Assembly: GCF_012911895.1 (NCBI RefSeq)
Contig: NZ_JAAXCV010000027.1
Span: 1-64,000, forward strand
Direction of reading: 5' to 3'
From: Bacillus sp. RO3
Lineage (GTDB): Bacteria > Bacillota > Bacilli > Bacillales > Bacillaceae_B
DNA: 64,000 bases
Below are positions 8,356 to 15,451 of this stretch, piece by piece. A program made the translations under genes and the position numbers. Position 1 is the first letter of the stretch; every line of letters starts with the position of its first letter. The notes beneath the pieces were generated by a model that had not been told where the DNA came from, did not search any database, and saw only the letters and a program-made list of their open reading frames with translations.

Positions 8356-8634
8356 TTAAACATATTCGTTGAAATAGGTGCCTTTTCCTGTTAGCTTGGC
8401 CATTACTTTTGATGAGGTAGGGGTGTAAGGGAAGGACTTATATGAAGTATTGGGTTTAATCAATCGAGTGTTAGGTTTGGTTGTTTCTGTCTCTCCCTGT
8501 TGTGCCTGTGACTTGTTTTTAGGCGGCTTTACCGGTTGGACCGGGAGGAAGGTAAACGGATGTTTATTCACTTTTAATTCACGTTCCTGATACTGTTTAT
8601 ATTGATGGTGGGGAATTGGAGCGATATAACCCAT
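8356..8634 (-). CDS. Small proline- and lysine-rich protein, unknown
   Basis: A 92-residue protein starting MGYIAPIPHHQYKQY and ending KGTYFNEYV. The middle is rich in Pro, Lys, Thr and Gln and looks disordered; no membrane segment or Cys is present. The start at 8634 follows TAAGGAGGTAATGATA, an excellent ribosome binding site; a longer reading to 8712 has none. It lies at the left edge of the spore block next to spoVIF, so a sporulation or coat-related role is possible but is only inference from position. I do not recognise a named family with certainty. Confidence 0.7.
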   Translation of the reverse strand: MGYIAPIPHHQYKQYQERELKVNKHPFTFLPVQPVKPPKNKSQAQQGETETTKPNTRLIKPNTSYKSFPYTPTSSKVMAKLTGKGTYFNEYV

Positions 8635-8771
8635 TATCATTACCTCCTTACTTATAAGTACCCATTGTCTCTTGAGCTTTAAACTATTTATGACAACATC
8701 TCTCATTTGCACTTAGTTGAGCCGGACCAAGGTTGAATAAGGTCTCCGCCACTGCTCCCCGAATATAATAA

Positions 8772-8830
8772 AAAAGGAGAATTAACATAAAATACGTGCG
8801 GGCACACATCTTTATGTCCATTCTCCTTTT
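8772..8830 (-). terminator. Terminator of spoVIF
   Basis: AAAAGGAGAAT at 8772-8782 pairs with ATTCTCCTTTT at 8820-8830. Inner arms (ACATAAA at 8785-8791 with TTTATGT at 8811-8817, and a GTGC/GCAC tip) extend it. The minus-strand transcript then runs into TTTTTTATT. It lies 15 bases past the spoVIF stop. Confidence 0.8.
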
Positions 8831-8844
8831 CTTTTATAGAAACT

Positions 8845-9105
8845 TTATTTTTTTCCTTTATTTAACATATTTGAAATGGTTCCAAAATCCAGTTGCTTTC
8901 CATCATTCACGATCGACTGAACGATTTTATCTTCCATTTCCTTGTTTACAGGTTTATTGGCTATTTTAGATACTCGTTTAATGACGCTTCTGACCGTTGC
9001 CTCATCTTTGAAGTTCGCATTCTGTAATGAGTTTGCAAGCTCAAACACTTCGTTCATGTTTACGCCTGTCTTCTTCTCTAAATTCTTAAAAAAGTTATTA
9101 TTCAT
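8845..9105 (-). CDS. spoVIF: Stage VI sporulation protein F (SpoVIF, YjcC)
   Basis: An 86-residue protein beginning MNNNFFKNLEKKTGVNM and continuing NEVFELANSLQNANFKDE, closely resembling the conserved SpoVIF sequence as I know it from B. subtilis. SpoVIF acts in the mother cell late in sporulation and is needed for proper spore coat assembly, helping GerE-dependent coat gene expression. The start has an AAAAGGAGGCGTGAGGTAA site. Its neighbours (yjcZ, spoVA genes, cotZ, cotO) are all spore genes. It has its own terminator. Confidence 0.9.
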   Translation of the reverse strand: MNNNFFKNLEKKTGVNMNEVFELANSLQNANFKDEATVRSVIKRVSKIANKPVNKEMEDKIVQSIVNDGKQLDFGTISNMLNKGKK

Positions 9106-9321
9106 TTACCTCACGCCTCCTTTTAACTATAAGCATCATATGTAAAAAAACCGGGAGCGTGATAATGAATTGGGATTTTTCATGTTGAGGGATTTCTTTC
9201 AAAATTGGCTGATTATTTGCAGGGAATGGAGGAACATCTTTCGTGCAGACGTTTTTCACTCGTTCCTCAAACAAAAAGACAAAATCTCTCTGAACGAGGA
9301 TTCTGCCTTTTGTACCCCTTT

Positions 9322-9447
9322 CTAACAGAAACTGGCTCCAACGATAATTAATAAAATGAAAAGCACGACGATTAATACAAAAGTCGATCCATAACCGCCA
9401 TATCCATATCCACAGCCACCGTAACCATATCCATATCCATAAGGCAT
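9322..9447 (-). CDS. YjcZ-family small sporulation protein
   Basis: A 41-residue protein starting [18 protein letters not shown], followed by one hydrophobic helix ([18 protein letters not shown]) and a final Cys. This Gly/Tyr-repeat plus single-helix layout is that of the YjcZ sporulation family; the members are expressed in the mother cell and have no firm function. The ribosome binding site is AGAGGTGACAGTAA. Reading the opposite phase gives a Trp-rich sequence that is an artefact of the GGATAT repeats. It sits between spoVIF and the DUF421 gene; no strong terminator separates it from the spoVA operon upstream. Confidence 0.88.
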   Translation of the reverse strand: MPYGYGYGYGGCGYGYGGYGSTFVLIVVLFILLIIVGASFC

Positions 9448-9527
9448 TTACTGTCACCTCTCTTTTACCATTAGTCTCTTATAACATATGTATTGAGAGA
9501 GTAATCCGTATGGGCTTATGGGGAATT

Positions 9528-10220
9528 TTATTGTGTGTTTGTCCAATTGTACAGGTCGAAGGTAAGGTTCCCCTCACGATCCAGCTGGGCAAGAAAGATG
9601 GATTCCACCTGTAAGTGCCTTTTCGAGAGCTCTTTTTGTAACCAGGGCATGGGAAATCCGACTTCTTGAAGAGCTGCTACATCAATTTCCCCATCTAAAA
9701 TGACTGCCTGTGGAGGTGAAGACTGCTGTGAAATGGAATACACATCCTCCCGGAGGAGTGGCTGCTTTTCTCTCTTCAGCAGCACACTTAGATCGCCGTT
9801 TGTATCCAGTGAAGCGAACTCGACATCTTCAGCGCGGAAGACATCTTTCTTTCGCAATTGTTCCAGCAGTTCATCAACGGAATACTGCTCTTTCTTTAAT
9901 GCCTTCTCATCAATGTTTCCATCCCTAATAAACACGGTTGGTTCTCCTTCAGCAAAGTGCCTGAATCTCACGCTTTTCAATGACAAGTAGGAGAACAGGA
10001 GAGGAAACATAAACCATAGGAAGATACTCATCAAGCCCTCGCTTAATGGAAGGCCCAGGTCCATCGATAAAGTCCCTGCAATGCTCCCCACGGTGATTCC
10101 AGTAATGTATTCAAAAAAGGATAATTTAGAAAGCTGTTTTTTACCAAGTAACTTTGTAATGACGAATAGAGACAGTAGTATAAACATACTGCGCAGGGCC
10201 ACTTCGAAATATTCAGGCAT
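9528..10220 (-). CDS. DUF421 membrane protein at end of spoVA operon
   Basis: A 230-residue protein with three N-terminal helices (about residues 7-85) and a soluble domain containing FRHFAEGEPTVFIRDGNID, defining DUF421 (YetF-like). It begins 15 bases after spoVAEb with its own AGAGGTG site, so it is the last gene of the operon. DUF421 proteins are recurrent partners of extra spoVA operons in bacilli, including the mobile spoVA2mob type linked to heat-resistant spores. A role in the spore inner membrane is therefore likely by association. It lacks an obvious DUF1657 extension, unlike the larger 2Duf proteins. No clear terminator follows. Confidence 0.85.
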   Translation of the reverse strand: MPEYFEVALRSMFILLSLFVITKLLGKKQLSKLSFFEYITGITVGSIAGTLSMDLGLPLSEGLMSIFLWFMFPLLFSYLSLKSVRFRHFAEGEPTVFIRDGNIDEKALKKEQYSVDELLEQLRKKDVFRAEDVEFASLDTNGDLSVLLKREKQPLLREDVYSISQQSSPPQAVILDGEIDVAALQEVGFPMPWLQKELSKRHLQVESIFLAQLDREGNLTFDLYNWTNTQ

Positions 10221-10235
10221 CCAATTTCACCTCTA

Positions 10236-10592
10236 TTATCCTTTCGGTTTAAAAAGTAGTGCTCCAATAAAACCAAATATAATGGCGGAGGAGATCCCTG
10301 AGCTTGTTACTTCAAACATACCGGTAAGTACGCCCACTAGACCATGTTCCTGGGATTCCTGCATGGCACCATTGACCAGGGCGTTGCCGAAACTGGTTAT
10401 GGGGATGGTCGCCCCGGCACCGGCAAAATCAATGAGGGGCTCGTATAATCCGAATCCTGAAAAAACAGCTCCAGCCACAACCAGTAAGCTCAGTGTATGA
10501 GCAGGAGTTAATTTAGCAACATCAAATAGCAATTGACCAATCACGCAGATGATTCCGCCTATTGTAAAAGACCAAAAAAACATAGCTAACAC
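10236..10592 (-). CDS. spoVAE: Stage V sporulation protein AE (SpoVAEb)
   Basis: About 118 residues with four hydrophobic helices and the conserved block GFGLYEPLIDFAGAGATIPITSFGNAL, shared with SpoVAC and typical of SpoVAEb. The SpoVA proteins form an inner spore membrane channel that imports dipicolinic acid during sporulation and releases it in germination. The GTG at 10592 is chosen because AAAGGAGG lies seven bases before it; starting at the upstream GTG (10610) would put this site inside the coding region. It lies between spoVAD and the DUF421 gene. Confidence 0.9.
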   Translation of the reverse strand: MLAMFFWSFTIGGIICVIGQLLFDVAKLTPAHTLSLLVVAGAVFSGFGLYEPLIDFAGAGATIPITSFGNALVNGAMQESQEHGLVGVLTGMFEVTSSGISSAIIFGFIGALLFKPKG

Positions 10593-10610
10593 ATCATTAC
10601 CTCCTTTCAC

Positions 10611-11627
10611 TTATATATATTCAATGGAAACGGCATGGGCAATACATGGTATTGTTTCCCCTTGCTGAAATGTCAATGGCGATAACAGGGCCCCTGTAGC
10701 CACAACCAGGATCCGTTTATACGTCCCCTTTCTCATTTCATTTAATAGATGTCCATATAAGACGGTAGCTGAACAGCCTGGTCCGCTTGCTCCTGATTGG
10801 ACTGGCTGATCTTCGCGGTAAATCAGCATTCCACAGTCTTTAAACTGATGATCAGAGAAGTTGAATCCTTTCTCCCTCAGCATTTCAACAGCTGTCTGTC
10901 TGCCGATCTTAGCCAAGTCACCTGTTATGATTAAGTCGTAGTAAGAAGGATCTCTTCCCAGATCTTGAAAATGACCTGCAATCGTATCTGCTGCAGCCGG
11001 TGCCATGGCTCCACCCATATTGAACGGATCTTTCAGTCCCATATCCATCACCTTGCCGATCGTTGCAGATGTAACTCTAGGTTCCTGCGTCGTAATGCTA
11101 CCGCCTGCCCCGATGACCGCATACCCTGCACCTGTTACTGTCCACTGCGCTGTAGGAGGCTTTTGACCACCGTACTCAGTCGGATACCGGAATTGTTTCT
11201 CTGTTGCGGCATTATGACTGGAAGCTCCTGTCACAACATGTTGCGCCCCTTGATAATTCACGATGAAGGCAGATAATGCCAACCCTTCCATAGAAGTGGA
11301 ACACGCACCAAACAATCCTAAGTACGGGATTCCGTTTGTTCTGGCTGCAAAGCTTGATGGGGTGATTTGATTGATAAGATCTCCTGTTAAGAAATATTGA
11401 ACATCGCTCTTTTGGAGAGATTTTTTATCCAGGGCAATTTGAACAGCATCTTCAATGAGCGTTCGATTGGCTTTTTCATACGTGTTTTGCCCCATCCACA
11501 GATCATCATAAAACTGATCAAAGTCGGAAGCTAAGTTCCCATTCTTTTCAAAGGGCCCGCCCACCACACCTGTCGACAAAATGGCGGGATTAGCTGGAAA
11601 AACCCATGATCTTGAACCTTGAAGCAT
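10611..11627 (-). CDS. spoVAD: Stage V sporulation protein AD (SpoVAD)
   Basis: A 338-residue soluble protein with the thiolase/KAS-III-like fold of SpoVAD. It contains the family blocks GLFGACSTSMEGLALSAF and SGASGPGCSATVLYGHLL. SpoVAD binds dipicolinic acid and sits on the outer face of the spore inner membrane, working with SpoVAC and SpoVAE. The start ATG overlaps the spoVAC stop in a TAATG junction, a sign of coupled translation. The length is normal and nothing is truncated. Confidence 0.93.
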   Translation of the reverse strand: MLQGSRSWVFPANPAILSTGVVGGPFEKNGNLASDFDQFYDDLWMGQNTYEKANRTLIEDAVQIALDKKSLQKSDVQYFLTGDLINQITPSSFAARTNGIPYLGLFGACSTSMEGLALSAFIVNYQGAQHVVTGASSHNAATEKQFRYPTEYGGQKPPTAQWTVTGAGYAVIGAGGSITTQEPRVTSATIGKVMDMGLKDPFNMGGAMAPAAADTIAGHFQDLGRDPSYYDLIITGDLAKIGRQTAVEMLREKGFNFSDHQFKDCGMLIYREDQPVQSGASGPGCSATVLYGHLLNEMRKGTYKRILVVATGALLSPLTFQQGETIPCIAHAVSIEYI

Positions 11628-12097
11628 TATATCACCCCCAATTGAATTAAGATCGTTTTGATTAATGCTACGATAAAAGCGGAAAACACTCCAAAAACGA
11701 TAACCGAACCTGCCAGTTTGAATATATTGCCTCCAACCCCCAGGACATACCCCTCTGTTTTATGCTCAATCGCTGCTGCAATCACTGAGTTACCGAATCC
11801 TGTAACCGGAACTGCACTTCCGGCTCCTGCGAATTGACCGATATGATCATATACCCCAAAGCCTGTCAGAAGCATTGAAATAAACACCATCGTGGCAACT
11901 GTCGGGTTTCCAGCCGTCTGCTCCGTGAAATGGAAGAAATAAATGTACATATACGATATGGCCTGACCGATCAGGCAAAAGGTCCCCCCGACAAAGAAAG
12001 CCTTTAAAACATTTTTAACAAGGGGTCTCTTTGTTTCGTATTCCTTCTCCAGCTGTTCATATTTTCTCTGTTCGGGTGTTTTTTTATCTTTCCCCAC
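11627..12097 (-). CDS. spoVAC: Stage V sporulation protein AC (SpoVAC)
   Basis: A 156-residue membrane protein with a charged N-terminus (MGKDKKTPEQRKYEQLEKEY) and four helices. It contains GFGVYDHIGQFAGAGSAVPVTGFGNS, the SpoVAC hallmark. SpoVAC forms a mechanosensitive channel used in release of Ca-dipicolinate. A GTG start follows TAGGAGGAATGACTT, and the ribosome binding site overlaps the stop of the lipoprotein gene upstream. It is coupled to spoVAD by a 1-base overlap. Confidence 0.93.
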   Translation of the reverse strand: MGKDKKTPEQRKYEQLEKEYETKRPLVKNVLKAFFVGGTFCLIGQAISYMYIYFFHFTEQTAGNPTVATMVFISMLLTGFGVYDHIGQFAGAGSAVPVTGFGNSVIAAAIEHKTEGYVLGVGGNIFKLAGSVIVFGVFSAFIVALIKTILIQLGVI

Positions 12098-12109
12098 AAG
12101 TCATTCCTC

Positions 12110-12577
12110 CTACGTCTTTTCCTTTTGAAGCTCTACGATATCCTGAAACTTCTTTTCAGCGTCTTTCTTAGAAATCGAACCCCTTCTCAGCTTTTCCTTT
12201 AAACGGATGGTTTCAAGAAAAATCTTGTAATCACTTGATAGAATGAAATCCTCATCCGGATATTTACTTTCCAGATAATCATCCATCTTTTTTTCGATCT
12301 TTTTCATATGAAATCTTTTTAAATGTTTCACTTTATATACGACAAGCGTTTCTTCCTTTCCTTGGATGACCGCTACATCATAAAGCTCTTCCATTTTTGC
12401 AATTTCCCGTTTGACGGCATGTCCATAGCTGTCCGTTTCGGGATTATCCACTAATTCAATGGGAGGTGGATCGGTTTTCTTCATAAGCGCGATCTTGCTG
12501 TCGGTACCATCTTCCTTGTTAGCACAGCCTATTAAGACAAGTAATGTAATTGGAACGATGATTCGTTTTTTGTTCAT
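12110..12577 (-). CDS. YhcN/YlaJ-type sporulation lipoprotein
   Basis: A 155-residue protein with a lipoprotein signal (VLIGC, Cys about residue 18). The domain behind it has an alternating pattern (YDVAVIQGKEETLVVYKVKH, then KKIEKKMDDYLESKYPDEDFILSSDYKIFLETI) characteristic of YhcN/YlaJ spore inner-membrane lipoproteins. It leads the spoVAC-spoVAD-spoVAEb-DUF421 operon. Lipoproteins of this family occur in the mobile spoVA2mob operon too. The family match is by pattern, so moderately sure. Function in germination or heat resistance is inferred from the operon. Confidence 0.75.
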   Translation of the reverse strand: MNKKRIIVPITLLVLIGCANKEDGTDSKIALMKKTDPPPIELVDNPETDSYGHAVKREIAKMEELYDVAVIQGKEETLVVYKVKHLKRFHMKKIEKKMDDYLESKYPDEDFILSSDYKIFLETIRLKEKLRRGSISKKDAEKKFQDIVELQKEKT

Positions 12578-12646
12578 AACATATCCCTCTTTTATTTGTA
12601 CTCATGCTTTATTTTTTTCTTAAAGTGAAATTTTATGAAAAAAAAA

Positions 12647-12670
12647 AGACTGCCCATATTTGAGCAGTCT
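12647..12670 (-). terminator. Terminator of the 30-residue Cys/Gly protein gene
   Basis: AGACTGC at 12647-12653 pairs with GCAGTCT at 12664-12670, and the minus-strand transcript continues with about ten T. The stem begins inside the stop codon of the small gene and separates it from the spoVA operon, which must have its own promoter in the 70 bases before 12577. Confidence 0.9.
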
Positions 12671-12761
12671 ATCTTTTCTTAACTTTCGAGCCACATCCGC
12701 AACCTTTTTTCTTCATAGGAGCGTTGCTTGATTTCTTAGTACCAGTGGAAGCATTCTTCAT
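12669..12761 (-). CDS. Very small Lys-rich protein with Cys-Gly-Cys motif
   Basis: A 30-residue protein ending MKKKGCGCGSKVKKR. It is highly basic with two cysteines in a GCGCG context and many Ser/Thr/Asn near the N-terminus. A clear GGTAAAGGAGGACGATTAAG ribosome binding site precedes the ATG and a strong terminator overlaps its stop, so it is a dedicated transcription unit. It lies between yjcA and the spoVA operon, so it is probably a sporulation gene. A metal-binding or coat-crosslinking role is speculation. I do not recognise the family. Confidence 0.7.
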   Translation of the reverse strand: MKNASTGTKKSSNAPMKKKGCGCGSKVKKR

Positions 12762-12846
12762 CTTAATCGTCCTCCTTTACCATTGCCCTTACGTTCATTA
12801 TATGTGACTTTCAGTAAGCTTGTTTCCACTAATTACCTAAAAAAAT

Positions 12847-13197
12847 TCACTCTCTTATCCAACTTTGGACAGCTGCCTCTACGATAGAAGCAATTCCAGC
12901 AACTGCTAAAACGGTGATGATAGGAACAAAGATCAGGGGAAGAAAAATATTTCCTGCATATAGGAATAATGCAACCCATATACCTGTGCACCAATAGCAA
13001 GATAATAATTCACCCATGAACCCTTTCAATCCTCCTTGTTTTGGTACAAGAAAAATTTCTTCCACACCATTCTCCCCCATTTCCGTGACTTCATCGAAAA
13101 ATGGAGACCTTAAAGACTCAGTGATTTTATCAAATACGATGAGGTGAGTCATCCTAAACACAGCAAGACCCAATATGATGATTTCAAAGATATCCAT
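12847..13197 (-). CDS. yjcA: DUF1360 sporulation protein (YjcA-like)
   Basis: About 116 residues, beginning MDIFEIIILGLAVFRMTHLIVFDKI, with two or three membrane helices and a conserved CYWCTGIW motif in the middle. This is the DUF1360 family, which includes B. subtilis YjcA, a sporulation protein of unknown mechanism. The start at 13197 follows AAAAGGAGTGGGATT; a longer start at 13218 is unsupported. It is divergent from cotZ, sharing a 126-base promoter region. The neighbourhood (coat genes, spoVIF) agrees with the B. subtilis order. Confidence 0.83.
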   Translation of the reverse strand: MDIFEIIILGLAVFRMTHLIVFDKITESLRSPFFDEVTEMGENGVEEIFLVPKQGGLKGFMGELLSCYWCTGIWVALFLYAGNIFLPLIFVPIITVLAVAGIASIVEAAVQSWIRE

Positions 13198-13323
13198 AAT
13201 CCCACTCCTTTTATACACTATATCCCGCCCAATTTAGTCAAAAGGGGCATTTGTCCGTTACCCAATTTCCTTCTCTACAATATGTTATTAATGTAGCGAA
13301 TATTATTTAAGGAGGAAAATCTT

Positions 13324-13809
13324 ATGGGTTGCGGTAATTACAAGAAAGATGATATTGCAGGTGCAAGAGACCGCGGTTGTGTATGCCTTGCTGTTCGAGC
13401 TATTAAAGATATTCAAGATGCAGCAGATCAAGACTGTTTTGATTGTAAAAATGATTGTTTTCTTGAGCCACTTGGATCTTTAGTAAGTCCAGTAGGAGAT
13501 GCACCAAATACACGTGTTTTCAAACTTTACAATAAGAAAGGAGACCTTTTTAAGGTACACCCTAAACATTATTGCTGGAAAACACCTTACTTCCGCGTGA
13601 AGAATGTATTTGATGACTGCTGTGCAACACTTCAAGTGTTGAAGAAAGTCCATGTTACCGGTGAAGACGTTGATTCTGAAGACGAATTAATGGGGTTAAA
13701 CAGAAACTTCATGTACGTATTGACCGGAGATTGTATCACAGTTGATTTAGACTGCTTCTGTGCTATCCAATGTGTCGATGATGTAAGAGTAGAAGGCATT
13801 TGTGACTAA
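13324..13809 (+). CDS. cotZ: Spore coat protein CotZ/CotY family
   Basis: A 161-residue cysteine-rich protein with CxxC-like clusters (DCFDCKNDCF, FDDCCATLQV, LDCFCAIQCVDD) spread over its length. This is the CotY/CotZ/ExsY family, which self-assembles into the disulfide-linked outer coat or crust (or exosporium basal layer) of the spore. AAGGAGG lies nine bases before the ATG. Upstream, TTACC and AATATGTTA, 17 bases apart, resemble a SigK promoter (AC and CATANNNTA) with one mismatch; this is a weak inference. In B. subtilis several related genes lie together, but only one copy is present here. Confidence 0.92.
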   Translation: MGCGNYKKDDIAGARDRGCVCLAVRAIKDIQDAADQDCFDCKNDCFLEPLGSLVSPVGDAPNTRVFKLYNKKGDLFKVHPKHYCWKTPYFRVKNVFDDCCATLQVLKKVHVTGEDVDSEDELMGLNRNFMYVLTGDCITVDLDCFCAIQCVDDVRVEGICD

Positions 13810-13823
13810 TAAGCAACGAGAAC

Positions 13824-13858
13824 AAGAAGCCAGTCGGAAATTCCGCCTGGCTTCTTTT
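13824..13858 (+). terminator. Terminator between cotZ and cotO
   Basis: AAGAAGCCAG at 13824-13833 pairs with CTGGCTTCTT at 13847-13856, followed by TTAT. It lies 15 bases after the cotZ stop and right at the end of the convergent cotO. Confidence 0.8.
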
Positions 13859-14450
13859 ATTTCAACCCGATGATTTGAATCGCCTTTAATGAATTCCTAC
13901 TTAAAGTGACTTCATCACCCTGAAACGTCTTAATGTCAATGGACGCTCCATCTGCTTTAAGTAAGACACCGCGATAGACTGCTTCATCAGTTTGAAACGC
14001 ACATGGAAAAGGGGACCTGCCCATAATACTTTGCTCCATATACTCAATTTTTCCATCCAAATCGAGATCTTTAAAGGGGGTTAGTGGCTTAAAGTATCCG
14101 TCATAAGAAGGATCCTTCCCTAGTTGACCTTGATGTTGCCTCGTTTCTTTACTTGCAGAATTATCTTCCCGACTGGGCTCAATTCCCAGAGATTCTTTTT
14201 TTCTGATGGGATCAACGGCATCCTTTTCTATTTTTCTGACGGGATGATACTCCGCTTGCTTTAACGACCCCAAGGGGGCAGCTTCATAAAGCTCCGTTCT
14301 CCTTTTCGTTTCTATTTGTTGGGGGATGATTCGTTCTTTTTTTGGTTGGGTAACCTTTGAAGATCCCCTGAAAACATCCTGCATGCTGCTTTTCACTTCA
14401 TTCATTCTGGGCTGATGTATATACAATAGTGGCTTTTTCTGACTATTCAA
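13857..14450 (-). CDS. cotO: Spore coat protein CotO (YjbX)
   Basis: A 197-residue protein. The first two thirds are charged and low in complexity (many Lys, Glu, Gln, Arg). The C-terminal part, from about residue 125 (LTPFKDLDLDGKIEYMEQ) onward, is the conserved CotO domain. CotO is a coat morphogenetic protein working with CotH in outer coat assembly in the mother cell. The start is TTG at 14450, seven bases after AAAGGAGGGG. Synteny with fabI on one side and cotZ on the other is as in B. subtilis, where the gene was named yjbX. Confidence 0.85.
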   Translation of the reverse strand: MNSQKKPLLYIHQPRMNEVKSSMQDVFRGSSKVTQPKKERIIPQQIETKRRTELYEAAPLGSLKQAEYHPVRKIEKDAVDPIRKKESLGIEPSREDNSASKETRQHQGQLGKDPSYDGYFKPLTPFKDLDLDGKIEYMEQSIMGRSPFPCAFQTDEAVYRGVLLKADGASIDIKTFQGDEVTLSRNSLKAIQIIGLK

Positions 14451-14549
14451 TACGATGCCCCTCCTTTCATTCTACATTTATATGTATGCAAAAAGGGCAT
14501 ATGAGTTTCTTATCTGCGATTGAAAATGCCTGCACGAATCATTAAAAAA

Positions 14550-14577
14550 ACCCCGTGCTTCTATGTAAGCACGGGGT
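14550..14577 (-). terminator. Terminator of fabI
   Basis: ACCCCGTGCTT at 14550-14560 pairs with AAGCACGGGGT at 14567-14577, with TTTTTTT following in the minus-strand transcript. Confidence 0.93.
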
Positions 14578-14593
14578 CTTTATTAATGTCACG

Positions 14594-15370
14594 TTACCCT
14601 AAAACATGGTAACCGGAGTCTACATGCAAATTCTCACCTGTGATTCCTCTGGAATAATCACTGAACAGGAATACTGCTGTATCACCGACTTCTTCTTGGG
14701 TTGTATTGCGGCGGAGCGGGGCACGCTCTTCGATTTCTTTCAGGATGCTGTTAAAGTCGCCTACACCTTTAGCGGAAAGAGTACGAATCGGTCCAGCTGA
14801 AATGGCGTTCACTCGTATACCGTGTTTACCAAGGTCACTTGCAAGATATTTTACGCTCGCTTCAAGTGATGCTTTCGCTACACCCATCACATTATAGTTC
14901 TGCATGACTCTTTCTCCGCCGAGGTACGTCATGGAAACGATGCTACCACCCTCCGTCATAAGATCCTTCGCCACTTTCGAAACGGCAGTCAATGAATAAG
15001 AGCTGATGTTATGAGCCAGAAGGAATCCATCTCTCGTTGTGTTCATATAATCCCCTGCGAGTTCTTCCTTATTGGCAAATGCTATACAGTGAGCCAGTCC
15101 GTGAATGACACCGACTTCTTCTTTGATGGCCGCAAAGCATTTTTCAATATCCTCATCACTTGTTACATCACATGGCAGAACTAGTGAATCCTCTCCACCT
15201 TCTAATGTACTGGTCAGATCTCTAACACCTTTTTCAAATCGCTCCCCTGCATATGTAAAGATCAAACGCGCTCCCGATTGATGTAAAGAGCGGGCAATGC
15301 CCCACGCGATACTGCGTTTATTTGCAACTCCCATAACCACATAGGTTTTACCTTTTAATGAAAGAGTCAT
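14594..15370 (-). CDS. fabI: Enoyl-[acyl-carrier-protein] reductase FabI
   Basis: A 258-residue short-chain dehydrogenase-type enzyme that performs the last reductive step of each fatty acid elongation cycle using NAD(P)H. The nucleotide-binding start is VMGVANKRSIAWGIA and the catalytic Tyr-x6-Lys pair is Y159 and K166 (NYNVMGVAK). Length and motifs are normal for FabI, the target of triclosan-type inhibitors. The gene is monocistronic with its own terminator, and a textbook FapR operator lies 27 bases before the start, so malonyl-CoA-controlled repression is expected. Confidence 0.96.
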   Translation of the reverse strand: MTLSLKGKTYVVMGVANKRSIAWGIARSLHQSGARLIFTYAGERFEKGVRDLTSTLEGGEDSLVLPCDVTSDEDIEKCFAAIKEEVGVIHGLAHCIAFANKEELAGDYMNTTRDGFLLAHNISSYSLTAVSKVAKDLMTEGGSIVSMTYLGGERVMQNYNVMGVAKASLEASVKYLASDLGKHGIRVNAISAGPIRTLSAKGVGDFNSILKEIEERAPLRRNTTQEEVGDTAVFLFSDYSRGITGENLHVDSGYHVLG

Positions 15371-15396
15371 TGTAATCCTCCTAATTTATACATGTT

Positions 15397-15419
15397 ATTA
15401 GTACCTGATACTAATTCTA
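15397..15419 (-). promoter_or_regulatory. FapR operator and -10 region of fabI
   Basis: ATTAGTACCTGATACTAAT (15397-15415) is a complete palindrome of the FapR type (ATTAGTACC-N-GGTACTAAT-like). FapR represses lipid synthesis genes until malonyl-CoA binds it. On the minus strand a candidate -10, TAGAAT (15414-15419), directly abuts the box, so repressor binding would block RNA polymerase. The -35 is poor. Confidence 0.9.
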
Positions 15420-15451
15420 CAGGAATCCTGGTTAAAAGAAAAGAAAAATCC

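Noticed and set aside
9098-9457. A 119-residue Trp/Ile-rich open frame on the minus strand
   Set aside because: It is another phase of the GGATAT repeats in the yjcZ-type gene. It has no ribosome binding site and overlaps spoVIF; the YjcZ frame has both a site and a family pattern.
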